Shown here: piece after piece, positions 42,962-50,978 of the stretch
How positions within the stretch are numbered: position 1 is the first letter of the stretch
Layout: each line of letters starts with the position of its first letter
From: Egibacteraceae bacterium
Lineage (GTDB): Bacteria; Actinomycetota; Nitriliruptoria; Euzebyales; Egibacteraceae
Assembly: GCA_030447925.1 (NCBI GenBank)
Contig: JAUJNX010000002.1
Span: 186,001-250,000 of the forward strand
DNA: 64,000 nucleotides
Direction of reading: 5' to 3'
Translations under genes and position numbers: made by a program
The notes under the pieces: model-generated
What the model saw: only the letters and a program-made list of their open reading frames with translations
The model's database searches: none
Told to the model about the DNA's origin: nothing

Positions 42962-44286
42962 CGACCCCGCACCGCTCCGCCGTGGAGGTGGCGGGTGGCC
43001 GCCGCGGCGGTCAGTCGCGCACGGTGTAGGGGTTCCGCGCGCTCGTGCGCGGGGCCGGTGAGGATGGCGGGCACGGGGCGCGGGACCGCCAGGGAGCGGG
43101 AGGCCAGGGTCCCGACGAGGCGGGGGAAGCCGGGAATCGAGGCGATCAGGCGGAGGGCCAGGGCGGGGCGCGGGTCGCGGTCGCGCAGCGCGCGGGCGGT
43201 CTCGCGCTCGATGCGCACCTGGCCGCGCTGCTCGCGTTCCACGGAGGGCCTGCGGGCGCGCTCGACGGCGGCGGTGGCGGCGTCCACGGCGCCCGGGCCG
43301 ACCGGCGTGGACCGCAGCGGGCCGACCAGGCGATTGGCCGCCTCGGCGGCGTCGACGATCGCGTAATTGATGCCGTTGCCCCCCACCGGGGAGATGACGT
43401 GGGCGGCGTCGCCGATCAGGAGCAGTCCCGGCCGGCTCCAGGCGTCGACCGTGGTGATGCGCACCGGCAGGAGCGTGAGCTGGTTGACGTCGGCGAGCAG
43501 GTCGATGCGGTCGCCCAGCCAGGGCACGAGCCGGCGGAGCACGGCGCGCAGCGGCTCCACCCCCGCGGCCTTGAAGGCCCCGAACGTGCCCGCGGGCAGG
43601 GCGAAGCCCAGCTGCCAGTCCGTGCCCTGGCCGAGCACGGCGAGCAGCTGACCGGGTTCGGCGCGGGCCTCCAGCCCCGACGTCACCGGGTCGCTGTCCC
43701 GGCGCGGCACCGCGAACCAGGCGATGTCGATGCTGGCCCCGAGCTCGGTGGCGGCGACGCCGGCGAGCTGGCGGACCTTGGACGTGCGCCCGTCCGCGCC
43801 CACCACCAGGTCGGCGAGCACCGTGCGGCGCTCGCCGTCCTGGGTGTAGACCACGCCGGTCACGCGGCCGTCGTCGGCGCGCACGAGGTCGCTGACGCGC
43901 GCGCCCATGCGCACGGTGAGACCGGGGTAGCGGCGGGCCTGCTCGACCAGGAAGGGCAGGAACACCGCTTGCGGCACCAGCGCGTAGTAGGGGTACTTGC
44001 GACTGGCATTGCGGTAGTCGGCCAGCGTCCAGGTCGCGTCCGGCGTCCGCCACACGAAGGCGTTCCCGCGGACGTGCGGGGTCGCGTCGAGCAGCGGGTC
44101 CGCGAGGCCGAGCAGGTCGAGGTAGTCCAGGACGGGCGGGGCGATCGTGTCGCCGCGGAAGCGCCGGTCGAAGTCGCCGCGCGACTCCAGCAGCACCACC
44201 TCCACGCCGCCGCGGGCCAGCAGGTGCGCGAGGACCACGCCACCCGGCCCCCCACCGACCACCACACACCGGGTTCGCTCCGCCAC
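42940..44286 (-). CDS. FAD-dependent monooxygenase (PHBH-like)
   Basis: The 448-residue protein has VVVGGGPGGVVLAHLLARGG (FAD dinucleotide motif), LVVGADGRTSKVRQLAG (DG motif) and LLLIGDAAHVISPVGGNGINYAIVDA (GD motif), as in group A flavoprotein aromatic hydroxylases. The substrate is not predictable. The GTG follows AAAGGA. The last residues (after LTAAAATRHLHGG) are not family-like, and the stop falls inside the tRNA-Pro gene on the other strand, so the original stop may have been lost. Confidence 0.88.
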   Translation of the reverse strand: MAERTRCVVVGGGPGGVVLAHLLARGGVEVVLLESRGDFDRRFRGDTIAPPVLDYLDLLGLADPLLDATPHVRGNAFVWRTPDATWTLADYRNASRKYPYYALVPQAVFLPFLVEQARRYPGLTVRMGARVSDLVRADDGRVTGVVYTQDGERRTVLADLVVGADGRTSKVRQLAGVAATELGASIDIAWFAVPRRDSDPVTSGLEARAEPGQLLAVLGQGTDWQLGFALPAGTFGAFKAAGVEPLRAVLRRLVPWLGDRIDLLADVNQLTLLPVRITTVDAWSRPGLLLIGDAAHVISPVGGNGINYAIVDAAEAANRLVGPLRSTPVGPGAVDAATAAVERARRPSVEREQRGQVRIERETARALRDRDPRPALALRLIASIPGFPRLVGTLASRSLAVPRPVPAILTGPAHERAEPLHRARLTAAAATRHLHGGAVRGRGRDAGI

Positions 44287-44329
44287 CGTAGGTCCTTTCG
44301 TCAGTGAACCACTCTACTGGTGGAGGATT

Positions 44330-45160
44330 CTACCCCGGCGAACCGCCGGCGTCGCGCTGCTCCGGCCGGACCGGCGCGGACGGCCGGACCGAGGGCTGCT
44401 CCGCGGCGGCGGCCGCTTCGACGGTGCGGCGCACGGGGTCGAGGAAGGACCCGACCGCGGGGGCGTCCAGGTCGGCGTCGCTGCCGGTGGCCCTGCGGGC
44501 CAGTGCCGCCGCGACGATCGCGGGTGCGCCGGGCTGCTGGGCGACCCACTCCCCGGCGGCGGTCTTGGACGGCCACGTGCCGCGCTCCAGCCAGTGCAGC
44601 GCCCTGCAGGCGTTGAGCACCGGGTCCGGGCCGTGGCCGCCGTGGCGGTCGTGCCAGTCCAGCGACTCGCGCAGTGCTCGCAGCACCGCGGGGCGCGGGA
44701 CCGGCGCGATCAGGTCGCGCAGCGGGGGGCCGGTCAGGGCCAGCGCGTGCTCGCGCGCGGCGGCGACGTCCAGGAGGAACCAGAAGCTGGGGTCCCCGCC
44801 GGTGGCGACGAGGCGCGTGATCGCCCGCCCGCCGTTGACGTTGAGCAGGTAGGGCAGCGGGTGCCGCGGGCGGGCGAGGACGTCACGCCGGTAGACGACC
44901 AGCTCGAGCCCGCGCAGCGGGCAGTCGGCGGCCAGGTCCGCCAGCCGCTCGCCCGCGCCGCGGAGCGTGGCGGCGTCCGGGGCGCGCTCCACCACCAGGA
45001 GCAGGTCGAGGTCCGACGCCTCCCCCGCCACGTCGCCGTTGGCGACCGACCCCACGACGGCTGCTGCCACCAGCGGCCGCCCGAGCCCGCGCTCCGCCGC
45101 GTCCAGCACGCGGCCCGCGTACGACCCGAGCGCAGGCGCCAGCCCCATCCCCCGCAGCAT
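44330..45160 (-). CDS. Nucleotidyltransferase-domain protein (AadA/DUF4111-like)
   Basis: The 276-residue protein has the pol-beta nucleotidyltransferase motif VVGSVANGDVAGEASDLDLLLVV (GSxxxG...SDxD) and a helical C-terminal domain (VLNACRALHWLERGTWPSKTAAGEW) like AadA-type adenylyltransferases and DUF4111. It may nucleotidylate a small molecule such as an aminoglycoside, but resistance cannot be claimed from sequence. ATG 45160 is used; ATG 45148 is possible. Confidence 0.75.
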   Translation of the reverse strand: MLRGMGLAPALGSYAGRVLDAAERGLGRPLVAAAVVGSVANGDVAGEASDLDLLLVVERAPDAATLRGAGERLADLAADCPLRGLELVVYRRDVLARPRHPLPYLLNVNGGRAITRLVATGGDPSFWFLLDVAAAREHALALTGPPLRDLIAPVPRPAVLRALRESLDWHDRHGGHGPDPVLNACRALHWLERGTWPSKTAAGEWVAQQPGAPAIVAAALARRATGSDADLDAPAVGSFLDPVRRTVEAAAAAEQPSVRPSAPVRPEQRDAGGSPG

Positions 45161-45212
45161 GCCCCACCGGCGCCACCGGCGAGCGCGACGGCCCCGCTGC
45201 GGTGCAGCGCTC

Positions 45213-45218
45213 TACACT
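45213..45218 (+). promoter_or_regulatory. Leaderless -10 box of the Uma2 gene
   Basis: TACACT lies 6 nt before the ATG at 45225. Confidence 0.45.
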
Positions 45219-45224
45219 GCGGCG

Positions 45225-45791
45225 ATGTCCGCGACCGTCGACGTGATGCGGGCCGTGCCCGGCCAGGTGGTGCCGCTGCGGCGGGCCGACTACGACGCGC
45301 TCGTCGCCGCGGGGGCGTTCACCGACGACCGCGTGGAGCTGCTCGAAGGGGTGCTGGTCGCGATGTCGCCCCAGGACCCGCGCCACGCCGACGCCGTGCG
45401 CTGGCTGAGCAGGACCCTCGGACGGGCGCTCCCCCCGGAGCTGGACCTCCAGGTGCAGCTGCCCCTCGCGGCCGGGGACACCTCGGAGCCGGAGCCCGAT
45501 CTCGCGGTCGTGCCCGCGGGCCGCTACCGCGACGCCCACCCCGACGAGCCGATGCTGGTCATCGAGGTCGCCAACACCAGCCAGGCGCTGGACCTGGGCG
45601 CGAAGGCGGCGCTCTACGCCCGCGCGGGGGTCCCGGAGTACTGGGTCGTCGACCTGCCCGCACGTGCCGTCGTCGTCCACCTGGATCCCGCGCCCGCTGG
45701 GTACGGCCACCGCACCGAGCACCGGGGCGGCGTCCTGGCACCGGTCGCGGTGGCCGGGGTGGCCGTCGACCTGGGAGAGCTGTTCGGCTGA
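45225..45791 (+). CDS. Uma2-family (DUF820) putative restriction-fold endonuclease
   Basis: The 188-residue protein has the PD-(D/E)xK-fold DUF820/Uma2 pattern: VELLEGVLVAMSPQDPRHA, SEPEPDLAVVPAGRY (Asp ligand), MLVIEVANTSQALDLGAKAALYARAGVPEYWVVDL (ExA plus downstream Lys). These proteins are abundant in cyanobacteria and some Actinobacteria, with no established role. No partner gene is visible. Confidence 0.88.
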   Translation: MSATVDVMRAVPGQVVPLRRADYDALVAAGAFTDDRVELLEGVLVAMSPQDPRHADAVRWLSRTLGRALPPELDLQVQLPLAAGDTSEPEPDLAVVPAGRYRDAHPDEPMLVIEVANTSQALDLGAKAALYARAGVPEYWVVDLPARAVVVHLDPAPAGYGHRTEHRGGVLAPVAVAGVAVDLGELFG

Positions 45792-45804
45792 GGGCGGGCG
45801 CCCG

Positions 45805-47184
45805 TCAGCGGGTCGGGTGCCAGCGGTCGTCGTGGTGGCGGATGCGATCGGTGACGAAGCCGGGACGCAGGTGCTGGTCGTAGTAGTCGGTGTCCAGGTG
45901 GTGGACGACGGTGCCGAAGCCGGCCAGGGCCGGGTCGAAGGTCACCGGGAACTGGCCGAAGGTGTCGACGCAGTAGCGGACGGTGGCCAGGGTCGCCGCC
46001 CACGCCCACTCCGGCGGCCGGGCTCTCGGGTGGGTGATGATCGCGCCGGCCTTGTCCGCGGGCCACGGGCCCCGGCCCTCGGCCAGCGGCGACGTCGCCG
46101 GGTTGCCCCAGCCGCCCGGGCCGTAGCGCTCGGCGTACCAGTGGTCGACCAGCGCCTCCGGCGTCGGGTACCGCGGTGACGGCACGCAGGTCGTGGCCAG
46201 CACGCCGGGGATGCCGTGGGTGTGGCGGCGGCCGCCGGGCAGCGGCGCGCGCGGGTTCGCGGGCCCGGCCGTGAAGCCCAGGCCGCGCGTGACCTCCGGC
46301 GCCGTGCCGAGCACCACGTCCTGGTCGTAGCCCGACAGGCACCACGCCCCCAGGCCCAGGGCCTCCGCGGCCAGCCGCGTGTTCTGCACCGTGCAGCCCG
46401 CCGGGTAGGTGGAGGTGCGCAGCACCGTCTGCTCGTAGACCGAGATGGGCAGCGGCCGGACGAGGTGCCCCGCCGCGACCTGGGCGTCGGCACCGGCGAC
46501 CCGGCCCCCGGCGAACTCGTCCACCAGGTAGGTCCGCTTGCCCGCGAACAGGTCCACCATCCCGCTCAGCAGCCGACCGGCGTCGGTGACCGGCAGGAGC
46601 CAGGTGCTGCCCGGCCGGTTCAGGTTGTGCTGGTGGGTGCCCAGCAGCGGCACCTCCGGCGCGCCTTCTCGGCGCAGCCCGTGGTCGAGGTCGGGCCGCC
46701 CCTCCAGCACCTGCACCAGGCCGTCGCGGTAGCAGGCGAGCGCGTGGGCGGCCACGTCCACCGCCCCCTCCAGGCTCACCGGGAGCGGGTCGGGGCGGGG
46801 GCGGTACAGGAACACGCCGCGGTCGTTGACCAGCAGCAGCTCGGTGGCGCCGAGGTTGTTCGCCTCCGGCGCCGTGCGCCCGCGCCAGCCGACCAGCTGG
46901 GAGAACCCGCCCGACATCGACGCCTCCCAGGCGACGACCCCGTTGGGGCCCAGCGCCGCCCACGCCAGCAGCGCCTCCTCCTCCTCCGACAGCGCCACCG
47001 GCGCCCGCGCCGACACGAAGCGCTGGGGGCCGTCGGCCTGGGTCAGCACGCGGCCCGTGACCGGATGCGGGTCGGCCGTCCCGGAGTCGACGCGGTAGCC
47101 CCGGCCCACCCGACGGCTGCGCACCGTCGCCAGCACGTCGAACAGGGACGGGGTGGCGGCGCGCGCGGCCAGGTCGGGTGCCAT
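45805..47184 (-). CDS. Unrecognised 459-residue protein, divergent from LysR
   Basis: I do not recognise this protein with confidence. It is soluble, with an N-terminal FDVLATVRSRRVGRGYRV segment and SEEEEALLAWAALGPNGVVAWE, faintly like nitroreductase/SagB-type proteins, then long aromatic-rich stretches (VDHWYAERYGPGGWGNPATSPLAEG, VRYCVDTFGQFPVTFDPALAGFGTVVHHLDTDYYD). The C-terminal part suggests a metabolic enzyme rather than a binding protein. Its start faces the LysR gene 71 bp away, so LysR probably regulates it. Confidence 0.6.
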   Translation of the reverse strand: MAPDLAARAATPSLFDVLATVRSRRVGRGYRVDSGTADPHPVTGRVLTQADGPQRFVSARAPVALSEEEEALLAWAALGPNGVVAWEASMSGGFSQLVGWRGRTAPEANNLGATELLLVNDRGVFLYRPRPDPLPVSLEGAVDVAAHALACYRDGLVQVLEGRPDLDHGLRREGAPEVPLLGTHQHNLNRPGSTWLLPVTDAGRLLSGMVDLFAGKRTYLVDEFAGGRVAGADAQVAAGHLVRPLPISVYEQTVLRTSTYPAGCTVQNTRLAAEALGLGAWCLSGYDQDVVLGTAPEVTRGLGFTAGPANPRAPLPGGRRHTHGIPGVLATTCVPSPRYPTPEALVDHWYAERYGPGGWGNPATSPLAEGRGPWPADKAGAIITHPRARPPEWAWAATLATVRYCVDTFGQFPVTFDPALAGFGTVVHHLDTDYYDQHLRPGFVTDRIRHHDDRWHPTR

Positions 47185-47242
47185 GCCCCGAGCATGCGGG
47201 GCCGCAGCGTGAAGCAGAAGCGCACATCTGTGCAGGCAGCCG

Positions 47243-47248
47243 TAAGCT
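47243..47248 (+). promoter_or_regulatory. Leaderless -10 box of the LysR gene
   Basis: TAAGCT lies 7 nt before the ATG at 47256. Confidence 0.5.
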
Positions 47249-47255
47249 GCGCTAC

Positions 47256-49025
47256 ATGCTCTCGACCCAGCGGCTGGCCCTGCTCCTGGCGGTGGAGCGG
47301 ACCGGGTCGCTGACGGCCGCCGCCCGCGAGCTGGGCTGCACCACCTCGGCGCTGTCCCAGCAGGTCGCGGCGCTGGAGCGCGAGATCCAGGGCGCGGTGC
47401 TGGTGCGCGGGCCCCGCGGCGTCCGGCTCACCGAGGCCGGCGCGGTCCTCGCCCGCCACGCCCGGGCCGTGCGGGGGCAGCTGGTGATCGCCGAGCGCGA
47501 GGCGCGCGGCGTGGTCGCCGGGGAGGCCGGCCGGCTCCGCGTCGCCGCCTTCGCCAGCGCCGGTGCCGCCCTGGTCGCCCCCGCGCTGCCCGCGTTCCGG
47601 GCGCTGCGCCCGCAGGTCGACGTCGAGGTCGAGCAGCTGGAGCCCAGCGAGAGCATCCCCCGGGTCCACGCCGGCGAGGCCGACCTGGCCGTGGTCTTCA
47701 CCTACCCCGTGGCATCGCCGCCGTCGCTGGACGGCCTCGCGTCACGCGTCCTGCTCGACGACCCGCTGCTGCTCGCCGTGCCGTCCGGCCACCGCCTGGC
47801 GGCGCGGCCGCGGGTGCGCCTGGTCGACTGCCGGGACGAGACCTGGGTGGAGGGGCGCGACTGGGGGCCGAGCGTCCGGCTGCTCCAGGACGCATGCCGG
47901 GCCGCCGGCTTCGACCCGGTCATCCGCCACCACAGCGACGACCTCGTGCTGCTCCAGGCGCTCGTGGCGGCGGGGGCCGGCGTGGCCCTGCTCCCCCGGC
48001 TCGCCGCGGCCCACCTGCTGCCCGGGGTCGCCGTCGTCGCCCTGCACCGGCCGGAGCTGGCCCGGCGCGTGCTGGCCGTCACCCCGGCGGGCCCGACCGC
48101 CCCCGCCGCCGCCCTGCTCCTCGACGCCATCGCCGCGCGCGCCGCCGCCGCCGCGGCGGGTCCGCCGCCGGCGCGGGCTGACGATCAGGCGTGGCGGGCG
48201 GGCGGGTCAGACCGCGGCGTCGCGGTCCGGGACGGGCCCGTCCACCGGGGGCAGGGCGGCCAGGGCGTGGCGGGCGGCGAGGGCCGCGGCGGTCGCGGTG
48301 TGGCGGGCGCGGGTGATCGGGTAGGCGGCCAGGAAGGGCAGGCTGAGCAGGAGGAAGGTCGCGGGGACCAGGCTCACCAGCGCGCGGAGGGTGGTGGCGA
48401 CCGACGCCGGCTGGACGGGGACCCCGCCGGCGAGGTCGGCGTTGACGTAGCCCGCCGCCTCCAGCGCGAGGTTCGACCCGGCCAGGCCCAGGGACAGGCC
48501 CGCCTGCTGGACCAAGACGAACACGCCGTAGTGGGTGCCCTCGCGGCGGACGCCGGTCTGCAGCTCGTCCTCGGCGACGACGTCGGGGAGCATGCTCCAC
48601 GGGATCAGGTAGGCGACCGCCGCGCCGGCGCCGACCAGGAACGCGATGGCCGAGAGCTGGAACACGACCAGGATGGTGGTGACGGCGTCCTCGACGTCGG
48701 TGGCGTAGCGGACGTAGAGCAGCAGGTTGTTCTGCACGGACAGCAGGCCGAGCCAGGAGAACAGCAACACCCCGGTCACCGCCAGGAACGACGGGTTGCG
48801 GGCGCAGGCGCGCAGCTCGGCCAACAGGCGCGGGCGCACCGCGCGCAGGGGCAGCCGCGCGTCCGCTCGCTCCACAGCCGTCTCCTCGCCGCTGGGGCGT
48901 CGAGGGCGGCCCGTGGCCGCCCCGTCCGCAAGCTGTCCGCGGGCGGGGGCGGGTCGCGGGGGCCGGCGCGGCGTCAGCGGGTGCCGAACACCTCGGTGCG
49001 CGCGGCCACGGCCGTGTCGGGGTAG
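47256..49025 (+). CDS. LysR-family regulator with run-on reading frame
   Basis: Residues 1-60 form a LysR winged helix (LLAVERTGSLTAAARELGCTTSALSQQVAALEREIQG), and the type 2 periplasmic-binding-like effector domain runs to about residue 300 (LLLDAIAARAAAA, near 48150). The recognisable protein ends there, but no in-frame stop occurs until 49025; the extra 280 codons run antisense through the MFS relic and the GDPD end and are not protein-like. A TGA exists at 48179 in another frame, so a small indel probably removed the stop. It likely controls the divergent gene at 45805-47184. Confidence 0.7.
   Translation: MLSTQRLALLLAVERTGSLTAAARELGCTTSALSQQVAALEREIQGAVLVRGPRGVRLTEAGAVLARHARAVRGQLVIAEREARGVVAGEAGRLRVAAFASAGAALVAPALPAFRALRPQVDVEVEQLEPSESIPRVHAGEADLAVVFTYPVASPPSLDGLASRVLLDDPLLLAVPSGHRLAARPRVRLVDCRDETWVEGRDWGPSVRLLQDACRAAGFDPVIRHHSDDLVLLQALVAAGAGVALLPRLAAAHLLPGVAVVALHRPELARRVLAVTPAGPTAPAAALLLDAIAARAAAAAAGPPPARADDQAWRAGGSDRGVAVRDGPVHRGQGGQGVAGGEGRGGRGVAGAGDRVGGQEGQAEQEEGRGDQAHQRAEGGGDRRRLDGDPAGEVGVDVARRLQREVRPGQAQGQARLLDQDEHAVVGALAADAGLQLVLGDDVGEHAPRDQVGDRRAGADQERDGRELEHDQDGGDGVLDVGGVADVEQQVVLHGQQAEPGEQQHPGHRQERRVAGAGAQLGQQARAHRAQGQPRVRSLHSRLLAAGASRAARGRPVRKLSAGGGGSRGPARRQRVPNTSVRAATAVSG
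48207..48875 (-). pseudogene. Relic of a GPH-type (MFS_2) sugar transporter
   Basis: The frame encodes only a C-terminal part of a glycoside-pentoside-hexuronide symporter: NPSFLAVTGVLLFSWLGLL, then VAYLIPWSMLPDVVAEDELQTGVRREGTHYGVFVLVQQAGL, which is the family hallmark. The N-terminal six helices are missing, and between TTILVVFQLSAIAFL and VGAGAAVAYLIPW some 50-60 residues expected in this family are also missing. A GTG at 48875 with GAGGAG upstream could still be translated, but transport function is improbable. Confidence 0.65.
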
Positions 49026-50107
49026 TCGCTGAAGACCCCGTCCACGCCGAGCTCGAAGAACAGGCGGTACTCGGTCGGCGCGTCCCCGGTCGCGCCGGGG
49101 TAGGCGGGTGCGGCCGGGTCCCCGGCGCGCAGGTCGGCCGGCAGGAACACGTTCTCGTTGCGGAACGTGTAGGGGTGGACGACGAGGCCGCGCCGGTGGG
49201 CGTCGTCGACCAGCGTGGTCGGCGCCAGCAGGCGGCCGTCGGCGTCGCGCGGGATGACGCGGTTCTTGTCCGGGCCGATCCCGTCGGCGTAGCGCGCGAT
49301 GGCGCGCAGGCCCTCGCGGGTGACCAGGTCGTCGTAGGTGCGCGGGTCGCCCGCCGCGACCAGGTCGTAGGGCGCCCCGCTCCCGCCGATCAGCTGCACC
49401 AGCGGCAGCCGCGTCATCCGGGCCAGGTCGCGCAGGTTGGCGGTCTCGAAGGACTGGATGAAGACCGGGTCCGAGGGGCGCCGGTAGCCGGCGGCGTGCA
49501 GCGCGGCGACCAGCGGCTCCTCGAGCGACAGGCCGATGCCGTCGAAGTAGGTCGGGTGCTTGGTCTCGGGGTACACCCCGACGCCCTCCGCCCGCGCCAG
49601 GGCGAGGACCTCGTCGAGGGTCGGGATCTCGTACAGCCCGTCGAACGCGGTGTTGTCCGGGCGCAGCTCGGGGATGCGCTCGGTCGCCCGCAGCGTCTTC
49701 AGCTCGGCCAGCGTGAAGTCCTCGGTGAACCAGCCGGTCAGCTCGACCCCGTCGATGGTCCTGGTCGTCCGCCGGTCGGCGAACTCGGGCCGGTCGGCGA
49801 CGTCGGTGGTGCCGCCGATCTCGTTCTCGTGCCGGGCCACGAGCACGCCGTCGCGCGTCGACACCAGGTCGGGCTCGATGTAGTCCGCGCCCATGTCGAT
49901 CGCGAGCTGGTAGGCGGCCAGCGTGTGCTCGGGCCGGTGCCCGCTGGCACCGCGGTGGCCGATGACCAGGGGCAGCTCGCCGCCCCGGCGCCACGGCCGC
50001 TCGTTCGGCTCCGTGCGGGTGGTGGCGGTCGCGCCGGCGGCGAGCGCCAGCAGCACCGCCAGCGCGGTCAGGACGACCACGGGCAGGCGGATGGGTCGGA
50101 AGCGCAC
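48974..50107 (-). CDS. Secreted glycerophosphodiester phosphodiesterase (GlpQ-like)
   Basis: The 377-residue protein has a signal peptide (RLPVVVLTALAVLLALAAGATA) and the GDPD domain: VIGHRGASGHRPEHTLAAYQLAIDMGADYIEPDLVSTRDGVLVARHE, with the HR-H catalytic pair and Glu/Asp calcium ligands, then GVYPETKHP and IQSFETANL. The length and long insertions fit periplasmic GlpQ. It releases glycerol-3-phosphate from deacylated phospholipids outside the cell. The GTG at 50107 follows GAGGGGGA. Confidence 0.93.
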   Translation of the reverse strand: MRFRPIRLPVVVLTALAVLLALAAGATATTRTEPNERPWRRGGELPLVIGHRGASGHRPEHTLAAYQLAIDMGADYIEPDLVSTRDGVLVARHENEIGGTTDVADRPEFADRRTTRTIDGVELTGWFTEDFTLAELKTLRATERIPELRPDNTAFDGLYEIPTLDEVLALARAEGVGVYPETKHPTYFDGIGLSLEEPLVAALHAAGYRRPSDPVFIQSFETANLRDLARMTRLPLVQLIGGSGAPYDLVAAGDPRTYDDLVTREGLRAIARYADGIGPDKNRVIPRDADGRLLAPTTLVDDAHRRGLVVHPYTFRNENVFLPADLRAGDPAAPAYPGATGDAPTEYRLFFELGVDGVFSDYPDTAVAARTEVFGTR

Positions 50108-50227
50108 GAGTTCCCCCTCGTCGGTGCGAACCGGACGTCCGGACGGTACGGGGCCGGGGTGACGCGCAGCGGACACGGCGCCGACGGGCGGGGGAACGAA
50201 CCGGCGGGTCGCGCGGTTCGTACGGTC

Positions 50228-50827
50228 ATGGCCGTATCGGCAGGGAGCGGCGGCGAGCCGGGCGGGGTGCTGCGCCTCCCCGCCCGCGCGCTGCTCGTGG
50301 TGGGCGGCCTCCCCGGCGCGGGCAAGAGCACGCTGCTGCGCCGGCTGTTCCCCCGCGACACCCCCGGCGTGACCGTCCTGGACCCCGAGCACGTGCACGC
50401 CGCCGTCGCCGGGCTGCTGGGCAGCCGGCGGGGGTACCGCCTGTACCGCCCCCTCGTGCACCTGTGGCACGGGGCGGCGGTCGTGTGGCGCTGCGCAGCC
50501 CCGGTGCGATCGTCGTCCACAGCACCGCGACCCGGGGGTGGGACCGCCGGCTGCTCGCCGGGGCCGCCCGGGGGCGCACCGCCCACCTGCTGTTCCTCCA
50601 GGTGGAGCCGGACACGGCCGTCGCCGGCCAGCGCGCGCGCGGGGGCGGCGACTGACCGCGGCCGGCATGCGCCGCCACGTCCGCCGGGAGGCCCGGCTGC
50701 GGGCCGATCTGGCGGCCGGCACCCTGCCGGCCGGGAGGGCTTCGCGACCGTCAGGGTGGTCGACCGCGCGGGGGCCGACGCACTGGAGGCGGTCACCTTC
50801 GGTGAGGTCGCTCCACAGCTGGTGTGA
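50228..50827 (+). pseudogene. P-loop AAA/zeta-toxin-like ATPase, frameshifted
   Basis: The first frame gives LLVVGGLPGAGKSTLLRRLF (Walker A) and TVLDPEHVHAAVAGLLGSRRGYRLYRPLVHLWH. The sense then moves to a second frame (PGAIVVHSTATRGWDRRLLAGAARGRTAHLLFLQVEPD) near 50500, to a third (MRRHVRREARLRADLAAGTLP) near 50645, and back (EGFATVRVVDRAGADALEAVTFGEV) near 50735. Together they make one roughly 200-residue kinase-like ATPase. Three shifts in 600 bp mean decay or sequence errors in G/C runs. Confidence 0.7.
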
Positions 50828-50978
50828 GCACGCACACCCCTACTCACGGTCCGCGATCGGCTTCTGACTCGCCGTCGTCACGGACCGATCATCCGGACAG
50901 GACCGATCGGTAGGAGCGAAGCATCCCATAACCCCCCGTACAGTGCCGCCCGGACCGGGAGCAGGGGGGCGGGACGAG

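Noticed and set aside
44330-45160. Aminoglycoside resistance gene
   Set aside because: The nucleotidyltransferase motif is shared by many families; substrate cannot be read from sequence.
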